A stretch of 15,622 bases of DNA, taken from contig PCSL01000085.1 in assembly GCA_002772325.1 (NCBI GenBank), positions 1 through 15,622 on the forward strand, given 5' to 3'. The stretch comes from Chloroflexi bacterium CG23_combo_of_CG06-09_8_20_14_all_45_10 (lineage in GTDB: Bacteria > Chloroflexota > Dehalococcoidia > GIF9 > AB-539-J10). The translations under genes were made by a program, and so were the position numbers. Of this stretch, positions 5,515-12,790 are shown one piece after another; the stretch's first letter is position 1; each line of letters begins with the position of its first letter. The notes below the pieces were generated by a model. It was not told the origin of the DNA. It did not search any database and saw only the letters and a list, made by a program, of their open reading frames with translations.

Positions 5515-6891
5515 TTGGCTAATAATGAGAAGCAGCGCGGGGGTAAATTGGAGTCGGCAAAACAAATTTGGGAAAAGGCACTAGGGGAACTTCAAATTCA
5601 AGTCAGCAAAGCAAACTATGCTACTTGGCTTAAAAATAGCCAGGGCATAAGTTACCAAGAAAATGTTTTTGTTGTTGGAGTTCCCAGCGCCTTTGTCGCT
5701 GAATGGTTAACTAAATCCCTCCATTCCTTGGTAAGAAAAACCCTAGCCCAAATTATAGGTGGGGATGTTGATGTTCAGTTTGCCGTTCACAATCAAAAGC
5801 AACTAACGAATGGTTCTTTAGCCTATGCCAACCAACCAGATGGCGGGATAAGCACCAAAGCTAAAATAGACAGGTTCAATCCAAAATACACTTTTGATAA
5901 TTTTATCGTGGGTGATTGTAATCGCTTAGCTCTCGCCGCCACAATAGAAGTAGCCGAAAGTCCAGGGCACAGCTACAACCCTCTTTTCATCTACAGCAGC
6001 ACCGGGCAAGGTAAGACACATTTGCTACATGCCATTGGGCATAGGGCAATAAGCAACGGACTAAAAGTAGCTTATACTACCTCAGAACAGTTCACCAATG
6101 AATTTGTACTGGCTATCAAACAAGAGCAGGTCGAAAATTTTCGCGCTAAACTCAGGACAGTTCACATCTTCCTGTTTGATGATATCCAATTTATAAGTGA
6201 CAAAAAACAAACCCAACAATGCTTCTTACAAGCCTTCAATGAGCTATACAACAATAATCGCCAAATCGTCATTACTGCTGACCGACCTCCTCAAGACATG
6301 GCGTTACTTAGCAATAAGCTAAAATCACGTCTTGAATGGGGTCTTGTTACCCCTATTCAGTCACCAGACTTTGAGTCGCGCCTCTCTATCCTACGAGCTA
6401 AGGCAAAGGAAACGATGATACCAATCACTGATGAAGTGCTGCAGCTTTTAGCGAAACAAATAAGGCAAAATGTCCGCCAGCTTGAAGGTGCTTTAATATA
6501 TTTAACCGCTCGAACTAAGCTAACTGGAATGGAACTTACTCTACAAACAGTTAACAGCTTATTAACAAGCACTGCTGATAAGCAAGGCAGAGACGTAATA
6601 ATGCCAGTGGTAGCTGATTATTTCAACCTTACCGTAGAGGAGTTAACTGGCAAAAGGAGAGATAGGAAGACCGCTTTAGCACGCCAAATTGTAATGTACC
6701 TTATGCGGGAAGAAGGTAATTGTTCTTTCGCTGAAATTGGCAAGAGGTTAGGCAATAGAAACCATGCCACAATCATTCATGGTTATGAAAAAATAGCTAC
6801 GGAAATGAGCGTTAACTCTAAATTGTATCATCAAATCTTAGGGATTAAAGGAAAAATTGACTTAAGCAAAGCTTCCCAGGAGAAATATTAA
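5515..6891 (+). CDS. dnaA: Chromosomal replication initiator protein DnaA
   Basis: DnaA binds origin boxes and, with ATP, opens the origin. The 458 residues show domain I (about 12-90, SAKQIWEKALGELQ), a short linker, the AAA+ domain (about 120-345), and the C-terminal DNA-binding domain. Seen are Walker A SSTGQGKTH (161-169), Walker B IFLFDD (218-223), the ITADRPP sensor block, the box VII arginine Arg272 in SRLEWGL, and the signature EIGKRLGNRNHATIIHGYEK. Two oddities: the first P-loop position is Ser where Gly or Ala is usual, and the usual DHTT of the signature reads NHAT. Start choice is open. TTG 5515 has no SD, while the in-frame TTG at 5548, preceded by a G5 run at 5539-5543, would give MESAKQIWEKAL, close to the usual DnaA start. 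Confidence 0.95.
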   Translation: MANNEKQRGGKLESAKQIWEKALGELQIQVSKANYATWLKNSQGISYQENVFVVGVPSAFVAEWLTKSLHSLVRKTLAQIIGGDVDVQFAVHNQKQLTNGSLAYANQPDGGISTKAKIDRFNPKYTFDNFIVGDCNRLALAATIEVAESPGHSYNPLFIYSSTGQGKTHLLHAIGHRAISNGLKVAYTTSEQFTNEFVLAIKQEQVENFRAKLRTVHIFLFDDIQFISDKKQTQQCFLQAFNELYNNNRQIVITADRPPQDMALLSNKLKSRLEWGLVTPIQSPDFESRLSILRAKAKETMIPITDEVLQLLAKQIRQNVRQLEGALIYLTARTKLTGMELTLQTVNSLLTSTADKQGRDVIMPVVADYFNLTVEELTGKRRDRKTALARQIVMYLMREEGNCSFAEIGKRLGNRNHATIIHGYEKIATEMSVNSKLYHQILGIKGKIDLSKASQEKY

Positions 6892-6896
6892 AATAA

Positions 6897-7070
6897 TGTT
6901 AATAACTGCCATCGGGGGTAAAATTGAATTGTTAAAACTTTGGCCTTTATTTTTGGAGTAAACCGGCTGTCTTTTTTTTCTTTAATCGGCAGGTCCTCCC
7001 ACTTATTATTACTCTTATTAATAAATCTATTATTAAGAAATGTAATATGAGTAATTTTTAATATTAATAT
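6897..7070. other. AT-rich dnaA-nadD spacer, possible part of oriC / unwinding element
   Basis: The spacer is strongly AT-rich from about 6998 on, with repeated TTATTA hexamers (TTATTATTA, TTATTAATAA, TATTATTA). TGTTAATAA at 6897-6905 is a one-mismatch version of the inverted DnaA box TGTGNATAA, directly after the dnaA stop. No exact box is present. A T8 run at about 6973-6980 has no convincing stem. Origins often lie beside dnaA, so this is a reasonable unwinding-element candidate, but without a box cluster the call is weak. Confidence 0.3.
7065..7070 (+). promoter_or_regulatory. Candidate -10 box for a leaderless nadD message
   Basis: TAATAT at 7065-7070 places transcription start at about 7076-7077, exactly on the GTG/ATG start codons of nadD. 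There is no Shine-Dalgarno sequence, which supports leaderless expression. The AT-rich context makes chance matches easy. Confidence 0.25.
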
Positions 7071-7076
7071 AAAGTG

Positions 7077-7673
7077 ATGAATATAGGTATTCTGGGTGGC
7101 ACATTTGACCCTATCCATGTGGGGCATCTTGTTATAGCTGAGGAAGCAAGGGTAAAGCTAGGCTTAGCTAAAGTTCTCTTTGTGCCTGCCGGGCAGCCAT
7201 GGCTCAAAGTAGACCATGTTGTTACCCTGGCGTGCCATAGAGTAGAGATGGTGCGTCTGGCTATTGCTGGTAATTCTTATTTTAAACTTTGCACTCTTGA
7301 AGTAGAACACCCCGGCCCTTCTTATACTATAGATACTATGACTGCCCTTCAGAGCCAGTTGGAGGCACAGTCTTTCTTCTTCATTCTTGGTAGTGATAGC
7401 CTTGCTGGACTTCACTTATGGAAAGAGCCAGCTAAGCTAGTACAAATGTGTCGCTTAGTAATTGTTCCCAGGTTGGGTTTAAGCTTGCCAGATTTAAAAT
7501 CTTTGGAAGCATCTGTCCCTGGAGTGACTAGTAATATCGTTCAACTTGATACGCCTATAATTGGTGTCAGCTCTTCGGAGATCCGACAGCGTGTGGCTCA
7601 AGGATTGTCTATACGTTATTTAGTGCCTGGCAAAGTGGAGAAGTATATAGCGGAGCAAAAGCTATATCGTTGA
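7077..7673 (+). CDS. nadD: Nicotinate-nucleotide adenylyltransferase
   Basis: NadD joins ATP and nicotinate mononucleotide to form deamido-NAD, the step before NAD synthetase. The protein is 198 residues from the ATG at 7077 (199 if the adjacent in-frame GTG at 7074 is used), normal for the family. The nucleotidyltransferase alpha/beta phosphodiesterase motif GGTFDPIHVGH lies at the N-terminus. The ATP-binding ISSTxxR-type motif is present as GVSSSEIRQRV near the C-terminus. The middle GSDSLAGLHLWKEP fits the family FxxGxDxxxxxxxW pattern. No SD precedes either start. The gene follows dnaA on the same strand after an AT-rich spacer of about 180 bases and converges on gyrB. Confidence 0.95.
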   Translation: MNIGILGGTFDPIHVGHLVIAEEARVKLGLAKVLFVPAGQPWLKVDHVVTLACHRVEMVRLAIAGNSYFKLCTLEVEHPGPSYTIDTMTALQSQLEAQSFFFILGSDSLAGLHLWKEPAKLVQMCRLVIVPRLGLSLPDLKSLEASVPGVTSNIVQLDTPIIGVSSSEIRQRVAQGLSIRYLVPGKVEKYIAEQKLYR

Positions 7674-7712
7674 CTGCGAGGCGCTTAAATAGAGAGAGCG
7701 TTTATTTTGTCA

Positions 7713-7757
7713 CCCTCACCTTATTCCTCTCCCTTGAAGGGAGAGGTTAGGTGAGGG
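7713..7757. terminator. Long palindrome between convergent nadD and gyrB (repeat, possible bidirectional terminator)
   Basis: CCTCTCCCTT (7726-7735) pairs perfectly with AAGGGAGAGG (7737-7746). An outer CCCTCACC (7713-7720) pairs with GGTGAGGG (7750-7757). This dyad resembles a palindromic intergenic repeat common in environmental Chloroflexota-like genomes. Its place between two convergent genes would suit bidirectional termination, but neither strand has a U-tract after the stem. Confidence 0.55.
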
Positions 7758-7770
7758 ATGCTTTGCGGAG

Positions 7771-7846
7771 TTTATCCTGGTGAGCCGAAGCTCTGAACAA
7801 AGTGAAGAGAAGATTCTTCGGTCGCTTTAATCCCTCAGAATGACAG
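7771..7846. repeat. Dispersed palindromic repeat of the CTTCGG...CAGAATGACA type
   Basis: The stretch contains CCGAAG (7785-7790) complementary to CTTCGG (7816-7821) and ends in CCCTCAGAATGACAGG. Read on the other strand it gives the familiar TGTCATTCTGAG...CGAAGAATCT pattern that I know as a highly repeated intergenic element in many environmental genomes. It lies between the preceding palindrome and the gyrB stop, and only one copy is in this window. Confidence 0.45.
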
Positions 7847-7891
7847 GAAGCGAAAGGGCTCAGAGCCTACAGGAGGATTGCTAAACGGCCT

Positions 7892-9799
7892 CTAGATATC
7901 CAGATTCCTGACATTTTGAGCGTGGGCTTGAATGAAGTTCTTACGAGGCAAGACTTCGTTGCCCATTAGCATATGGAATGCTTGGTCTGCGGCTATAGCG
8001 TCTTCTATCCTTACTTGGAGCAAAGTCCTGGTGGTGGGATTCATTGTTGTGCTCCATAGCTGTTCAGGGCTCATCTCACCCAGCCCTTTATACCTCTGGA
8101 TCTCCTGCTTATTCCCCCCTAACTCCTTAATTTTTCTCTCCTTTTCTTGCTCCGAATAAATCCAAAATTGCTGCTTGCCAGACTTTATACGGTAAAGAGG
8201 TGGCTGGGCTATGAAAAGGTATCCCTGGTTAATTAACTCCATCATATGGCGATAGAAAAAGGTAAGAAGCAAGGTGCGAATGTGAGAACCATCAACATCG
8301 GCATCGGTCATGATGATTATTCGCTGATACCTAAGCTTGGAAAGATCACCTTGCCCATCAATATTTGCTCTTAAAGCTGTCGCAATAGCTCTTAGCTCTT
8401 CATGTTCGATAATCTTGTCTTGGGTGGCTTTTTCTACATTAAGTATTTTGCCTCTAAGGGGGAGGATAGCTTGAAAGCGGCGATCGCGACCCTGCTTAGC
8501 TGAGCCGCCGGCTGAGTCACCTTCGACTAGGAAAAGCTCACATAATGCCGGATTTTTCTCTGAGCAATCAGCCAGTTTTCCCGGTAATGTTGATGCTTCG
8601 AAGCCAGTTCTTTTAAGGATGAGGTCACGGGCCTTACGTGCCGCTTCTCTGGCTTTGGCTGAGGTGAGGCATTTCTCTAGAATTGCCCTTGCTTCGTCTG
8701 GATGTTGTTCAAGGTAAAGAGATAAGTTATCTGCTACCGCAGATTCAACCTGGCTTCTCACCTCAGGATTTCCAAGCTTCGCTTTTGTTTGCCCCTCGAA
8801 TTGAGGCTCGGGAAGTTTTATATTGATAATAGATATTAATCCCTGGCGGACATCATCGCCGATCAGATTTGGTTCGGTATCCTTGATAAGTTTATTCTTC
8901 CGAGCATAATCATTAAGGGCGTGAGTTAATGCTGAGCGAAAGCCCGTGAGATGGCTCCCCCCATCTCTAGTATTGACACAGTTAGCGAAGGAGAAAGCGG
9001 ATTCTGTGAAGCTGTCATTGTATTGTAGGGCTGCTTCGACTATGGTGGAATTGACTGTAGCTGAAAGATAGATGGGGTAATGGTGAATAACGGCTCTATT
9101 TCTATTCAGGCGGTGAACAAAGCTAGCTATGCCCCCTTCAAAATAGAAAGTTTTCCCCTGGTCAGCCCCTTCATCGTTAATAGATATTTGCACTCCTTTA
9201 TTCAGGAAAGCTAGCTCCCTTAATCGCTGGCAGGTTGTATTAAAGTCATAATTAATGTCTTCAAAGATTTCTTTATCAGCAAGGAAGGTGACTGTAGTGC
9301 CCGTATCAAGGGCATCTCCAATGAGTTGCACCTCACCCGTGGGGATTCCCCGCTGGTATTCTTGAAGGTAGATTTTCCCCTGGCGCCTAATCTCAACTCG
9401 AAGCCAGGAGGATAGGGCGTTTACTACCGAAGCACCAACGCCATGCAAACCACTAGATATGTTATAGACAAGTCCTCCGAACTTGGCTCCGGCATGCAGG
9501 CGGGTCATTACTGCCTCTAGCGCAGTAATATCTGCTGTAGGCATAAGCTCTGTAGGGATACCACGCCCATTATCAATTACAGTGATGCTATTATCGTTGT
9601 GAATGATTACCTCAATTTGATCGCAGAAGCCGGCCATTGCTTCATCTATGCTGTTGTACACTATTTCGTAAAGGAGACGCTGTAATCCTTCACGGCTAGT
9701 GCCGCCAATATACATCCCGGGGCGTAAGCGAACAGCCTCTATCTCATCTAAGATTTGAATATCTTCAGCCGTATAGTTACTCATCCCATTTTGGGACAT
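7892..9799 (-). CDS. gyrB: DNA gyrase subunit B
   Basis: GyrB is the ATPase subunit of gyrase, which with GyrA introduces negative supercoils. The 635 residues carry the GHKL ATPase domain with Glu45 and Asn49 (YEIVYNSIDEAM), VIDNGRGIP and the SSGLHGVGASVVNALS lid. They also carry the transducer and the TOPRIM domain (LFLVEGDSAGGSAKQGR, then MTDADVDGSHIRTLL). The C-terminal end is QRYKGLGEMSPEQLW...VRNLDI. Length is typical of the short GyrB form. The Asp usually found just before the Asn of VDNSIDEA is Tyr48 here. The start ATG at 9797-9799 has AAGGAGG 10 bases upstream. An in-frame ATG five codons later is a less likely alternative. gyrA is not in the window. The gene converges with nadD and diverges from the unknown three-gene cluster. 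Confidence 0.97.
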   Translation of the reverse strand: MSQNGMSNYTAEDIQILDEIEAVRLRPGMYIGGTSREGLQRLLYEIVYNSIDEAMAGFCDQIEVIIHNDNSITVIDNGRGIPTELMPTADITALEAVMTRLHAGAKFGGLVYNISSGLHGVGASVVNALSSWLRVEIRRQGKIYLQEYQRGIPTGEVQLIGDALDTGTTVTFLADKEIFEDINYDFNTTCQRLRELAFLNKGVQISINDEGADQGKTFYFEGGIASFVHRLNRNRAVIHHYPIYLSATVNSTIVEAALQYNDSFTESAFSFANCVNTRDGGSHLTGFRSALTHALNDYARKNKLIKDTEPNLIGDDVRQGLISIINIKLPEPQFEGQTKAKLGNPEVRSQVESAVADNLSLYLEQHPDEARAILEKCLTSAKAREAARKARDLILKRTGFEASTLPGKLADCSEKNPALCELFLVEGDSAGGSAKQGRDRRFQAILPLRGKILNVEKATQDKIIEHEELRAIATALRANIDGQGDLSKLRYQRIIIMTDADVDGSHIRTLLLTFFYRHMMELINQGYLFIAQPPLYRIKSGKQQFWIYSEQEKERKIKELGGNKQEIQRYKGLGEMSPEQLWSTTMNPTTRTLLQVRIEDAIAADQAFHMLMGNEVLPRKNFIQAHAQNVRNLDI

Positions 9800-9912
9800 A
9801 GCTAATTCGCCTCCTTATACTCATGCATTTTGGCGGAGTAAAAATTGCCCCATAGCCTGGCGGGAAGGATTTAAGCTTTCTCTCGGTGTTAATAGCTAAG
9901 AGCACTATATCT

Positions 9913-9918
9913 ATTATA
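9913..9918 (-). promoter_or_regulatory. Candidate extended -10 promoter of gyrB
   Basis: On the minus strand the sequence reads TGATATAAT, an extended -10 (TGn-TATAAT), with the hexamer at 9918-9913. No clear -35 is present, which is acceptable for an extended -10. It gives a leader of about 105 bases before the gyrB ATG. Confidence 0.5.
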
Positions 9919-10045
9919 TCATATCTGAGATAGAAGGTGTGTTTTGCGATAGCATTCAAGGTTGGTTTGGAAGAGTCCATAGAAGTAGCAGCGTTATCTT
10001 TTAGCTTTATTTTTAAATTCCTAATAACGCGTTAGGAAGGTCTTG

Positions 10046-10054
10046 TGTTATAAT
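10046..10054 (+). promoter_or_regulatory. Extended -10 promoter of the three-gene unknown cluster
   Basis: TGTTATAAT at 10046-10054 is a perfect extended -10 (TGn-TATAAT). It is followed 15 bases later by the strong SD AGGAGGGG (10070-10077) and a TTG start at 10082. Predicted transcription starts near 10061. The -35 region is poor. Confidence 0.6.
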
Positions 10055-10081
10055 GGATGGAAAACAATTAGGAGGGGTCTC

Positions 10082-10687
10082 TTGGGTAATGTATTTGCAT
10101 TAAGTGGCGCAAATATTGTTATTCTGGCTAGGAACTATAATCCATCTATTATCTCTAAAGAATGGTTATATAAAAGGAATATACTTAGGGAAACAGTAAC
10201 TAACTTTGTCCACACTCCTCCCCTTTCAGTTGTTGAGGCTGAGCGGATTTCGTTTGTTCTTGATGAAAATAGATTGCAGATATCCTTGAAAACTATAAGT
10301 CCTGAAGGTATTGAGGTACTGCCTAAAATAGCTACAGAATTTGTTTCTTGTTTACCGGAGACTCCATTCGTGGCTGCAGGATTTAACTATAGTTATTATC
10401 TTCCAAAAGAGAGTAGACGTTTGGAAACTTTATTCTCGCCTAACGATGCTAAACTTAAGGAACTATTTGCAGAAGATTATGAAATTGGTGGCATGGTATG
10501 TTTCCATTTTAAGGAGTTTATTGTAACAATGAGTGCTCCTCCACTAAAGGGTGAAACTACAAAGGTGGCGATAAATTTTAATTTCCATTCTGAGTCTCGC
10601 GGCGCTAATGAAGTCAAAGAAAGATTAAAGTTACACCCTCAGACAATAGAAAGAGCTGAGGGAATTTTAAGGGGGCTATCTAAATGA
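10082..10687 (+). CDS. Hypothetical protein, first gene of unknown three-gene cluster
   Basis: This 201-residue protein belongs to no family I recognise. The start is TTG at 10082-10084, set by AGGAGGGG at 10070-10077 about 6 bases upstream. The frame is open further back to 10043, but that would begin upstream of the predicted -10 box. The N-terminus reads GNVFALSGANIVILARNYNP, short and hydrophobic but not a clear signal peptide. The middle has alternating beta-like stretches (RISFVLDENRLQISLKTI). The C-terminal part (KVAINFNFHSE, then a Lys/Arg-rich helix) has no visible catalytic motif. The stop TGA overlaps the ATG of the next gene in an ATGA junction, so the two are translationally coupled. 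With the two following genes it forms a small operon between gyrB and hisS. Confidence 0.75.
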   Translation: MGNVFALSGANIVILARNYNPSIISKEWLYKRNILRETVTNFVHTPPLSVVEAERISFVLDENRLQISLKTISPEGIEVLPKIATEFVSCLPETPFVAAGFNYSYYLPKESRRLETLFSPNDAKLKELFAEDYEIGGMVCFHFKEFIVTMSAPPLKGETTKVAINFNFHSESRGANEVKERLKLHPQTIERAEGILRGLSK

Positions 10688-11199
10688 GAACCGATTTTAG
10701 CGAAGTTCCAAGAGTCCAGCCTTTACTTGCTAGCTTTATTAATCGCTTGCTTGCTAAACGTGAAAGAGGGGAGGAATTGGATTTAGTTAGCGAGTCTACA
10801 GGATTTCTAGAGGAGGATATAAAGCAAAAGGCAAGGGAGGTTACGCAAGTTACACAAGCTATGCAGGTCACAATAAATATGTCTTCTAGTACTTGGGGTA
10901 GTGCGGTGAACTTCCTAAGCCTGACAGCAGAAAATATCTCGCTTCGAAAGGAAGTGGAACAAATTAAGCAGAAACTAGCTGAGCTTGAAGAGAGGATGCC
11001 AAAAGAGAAAGTGATCGTTCTCAGGGAGATATGCAGAGAGCAAGCAAAGCAAGAAATACAACAGCTTTTTTCGAGTGGACGAACGCTTTATTATTCTGAT
11101 ATTGCAGAGGAACTCAGCTTAGACCTTGAATTAGTTGTCGACATTTGTCAGGAATTGCAAGATAGCGGGGAAGTAATGGTTGATGAAAGTACCCTATAA
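10684..11199 (+). CDS. Hypothetical coiled-coil protein with C-terminal winged-helix-like region
   Basis: This 171-residue protein starts at the ATG of the ATGA overlap with the gene before it. I recognise no named family. Residues 83-128 are a likely coiled coil (LRKEVEQIKQKLAELEER and on to KQEIQQLF). Residues 132-168 (GRTLYYSDIAEELSLDLELV...LQDSGEVMVD) look like a winged-helix or PCI-like fold: a helix, then a helix resembling a recognition helix, then a short beta wing. A regulatory or adaptor role that pairs with the upstream protein is possible, but this is inference. It is rich in Glu and Lys with no transmembrane segment. It overlaps the third gene by 17 bases. Confidence 0.75.
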   Translation: MRTDFSEVPRVQPLLASFINRLLAKRERGEELDLVSESTGFLEEDIKQKAREVTQVTQAMQVTINMSSSTWGSAVNFLSLTAENISLRKEVEQIKQKLAELEERMPKEKVIVLREICREQAKQEIQQLFSSGRTLYYSDIAEELSLDLELVVDICQELQDSGEVMVDESTL

Positions 11200-11392
11200 G
11201 GAAAGACACTATCATTATGAACTTGGCGACGCACTAAGTGCAGACAGGATTGCTGTGCAGGCTCGTGACATTGATAAAATACGCTATGGTGTAGGATCCC
11301 ATCGTGACAGGATTCAATTCACTAAATTGAAAGGTTCGGCTTTTTGCGTAATTGAATTGCCTCTAAAGTCGGTTAGAGAAAAAGCAACATGA
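11183..11392 (+). CDS. Small hypothetical protein, third gene of the cluster
   Basis: This 69-residue basic protein runs from ATG 11183 (an adjacent in-frame TTG at 11180 is also possible) to TGA at 11390-11392. GGGGAAG at 11167-11173 is a fair, slightly distant ribosome binding site. The first 17 bases overlap the end of the preceding gene in another frame, which fits tight coupling. The sequence (YHYELGDALSADRIAVQARD, then IRYGVGSHRDRIQFTKLKG) is not one I can place. A role as a small partner of the two preceding proteins is a guess. It converges on hisS with 28 bases between, and I see no clear terminator there. Confidence 0.6.
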   Translation: MKVPYKERHYHYELGDALSADRIAVQARDIDKIRYGVGSHRDRIQFTKLKGSAFCVIELPLKSVREKAT

Positions 11393-11420
11393 CTTCAAAA
11401 GGGAAGCCGGGTATTCCTCT

Positions 11421-12683
11421 TTAAGTCTTTTTATTCTGTTTAAGTGACGAGACTATTTCGGCTAGAGGGACAGTTTCCTGTTTATTAGTTATCATGTCTC
11501 GCAATACGGCACTTTGGGTTTCAACCTCTCTTTCGCCGATGATAATAGCATAGCTAGCACTTAGTGAGTCAGCCTGTCTCAACTGTCCTTTTAGACTTTT
11601 AGCGCCTGTGGCCGCAATGACGGCAATTCCACTTTGGCGTAGTTCGGAAGCGAGCTTTATTGCTCTGATTTTAGCTCCTTCTCCTAAGTAGGCGATAAAA
11701 GCGGTAGGCTTAGACAGAGCAGGGATGGCTATTTTTTGTCTTTTTAAATTTAATATAATTCTTTCTATGCCAGCGGCAAAACCCACTGCTGGGGTGGGTT
11801 TTCCTCCTAATTGTTCAATGAGGTTGTCATAGCGGCCACCGCCTCCAAGGGCGCTTTGTGCCCCTTCCTCTCGAGGGCCAACCTCAAACACGGTCCTGGT
11901 GTAATAATCTAGACCACGTACCAATCTGTAGTTTAATTGGAAAGGAATACCTAAAGCCTCTAAATATTGTTGCACGCTTTGGAAATGTGCTTGGCACTCA
12001 GGGCATAGGTACTCTGTGATTCTTGGTGCCGTCTCAGCAATCTTTTGACATGAGGCCTTTTTGCAGTCAAGTAAGCGGAGAGGATTTCTGAGCAGCCTAG
12101 CTTTGCAATCTGGGCATAAATGAGCTGTATAGCTGGAGTAGTGCCGCCTTAGCGCCTCTATATACTTGGGTTGGCAGAGGTTACAGCCAATGCTATTAAG
12201 CTGGAAGGAAAATCCAGCGAGGCCTAGAGAGAGGAAGAATCGCCGTGCCATCTCGATCACCTCGGCATCCAGGGCAGGGTCAGCATCACCTATAGCTTCG
12301 TAGCCAAACTGGTGATGTTGGCGATAGCGACCAGCTTGAGGGCGCTCATATCTGAAAGCAGGGCCAAGGTAATAGAGTTTCACCGGTTGGGGTAAATTAA
12401 ATAATCCATGCTCTAGGTAGGCGCGGCAAACTGGTGCTGTTCCCTCTGCCCTTAAAGCCAATTTCTGACCACTTCTATCCTCAAAGATATACATTTCCTT
12501 ATCAACAGCTATCTGCCCCCCAGCTACAGTGGGGGCGAAGAGTTGAGAATCTTCAAATATTGGCGTGGTCAGGAGCTGGTAGCCATAAAGCTGGCATAAG
12601 GAAGCAGCTTTTCCCTCCACATATTTCCAGTAAGCTTGCTCTTGTGGTAGGATGTCTGATGTGCCCCGAGGCGCTTTATACAT
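11421..12683 (-). CDS. hisS: Histidyl-tRNA synthetase
   Basis: HisRS charges tRNA(His) with histidine. The protein is 420 residues from the ATG at 12681-12683, chosen because GGGAGG lies 5 bases upstream and MYKAPRGTSDILP is the normal HisRS start. A further 17 codons upstream to 12734 are open but have no ribosome binding site. Class II motif 2 is seen in FRYERPQAGRYRQHHQFG. The histidine-A motif is VRGLDYYTRTVFE, motif 3 is GGGRYDNLIEQLGG...GFAAGIERI, and the anticodon-binding domain occupies about the last 90 residues. The insertion domain has the Cys pairs often found in bacterial HisRS (CNLC, CPDC, CPEC). The gene is divergent from the relA/spoT homologue. Confidence 0.96.
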   Translation of the reverse strand: MYKAPRGTSDILPQEQAYWKYVEGKAASLCQLYGYQLLTTPIFEDSQLFAPTVAGGQIAVDKEMYIFEDRSGQKLALRAEGTAPVCRAYLEHGLFNLPQPVKLYYLGPAFRYERPQAGRYRQHHQFGYEAIGDADPALDAEVIEMARRFFLSLGLAGFSFQLNSIGCNLCQPKYIEALRRHYSSYTAHLCPDCKARLLRNPLRLLDCKKASCQKIAETAPRITEYLCPECQAHFQSVQQYLEALGIPFQLNYRLVRGLDYYTRTVFEVGPREEGAQSALGGGGRYDNLIEQLGGKPTPAVGFAAGIERIILNLKRQKIAIPALSKPTAFIAYLGEGAKIRAIKLASELRQSGIAVIAATGAKSLKGQLRQADSLSASYAIIIGEREVETQSAVLRDMITNKQETVPLAEIVSSLKQNKKT

Positions 12684-12717
12684 GAAGCCTCCCTTTCTAT
12701 TGTTTTTATTTAGTTTA

Positions 12718-12723
12718 CCATAA
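12718..12723 (-). promoter_or_regulatory. Candidate -10 box for hisS
   Basis: TATTAT on the minus strand (12723-12718) lies about 35 bases before the hisS ATG. No good -35 element is seen at the usual distance, so this is a weak candidate in an AT-rich interval. Confidence 0.25.
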
Positions 12724-12750
12724 TAAGCTAGCATAATTTAAGCTAAAGAT

Positions 12751-12779
12751 TTGCTTTGGTTTTCTTCTTACGTTATTAT
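12751..12779 (+). promoter_or_regulatory. Candidate promoter for the relA/spoT homologue
   Basis: TTGCTT (12751-12756) and TATTAT (12774-12779) are 17 bases apart. Predicted transcription starts near 12786, only about 5 bases before the ATG at 12791. There is no usable Shine-Dalgarno sequence, because TAGGA abuts the ATG, so a near-leaderless message is suggested. Confidence 0.35.
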
Positions 12780-12790
12780 AAACTTAGGAT

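Noticed and set aside
9777..9980. Minus-strand 67-codon open frame upstream of gyrB
   Set aside because: It covers the gyrB leader and promoter region and overlaps the gyrB start. It has no ribosome binding site or family match.
10043..10081. Upstream extension of the first unknown gene to 10043
   Set aside because: The extension would start upstream of the predicted -10 box, and the strong SD at 10070-10077 points to the TTG at 10082.
11393..11420. Intrinsic terminator between the third unknown gene and hisS
   Set aside because: Only an imperfect AGGAA/TTCC pairing with a bulge and a short T-run is visible, too weak to call.
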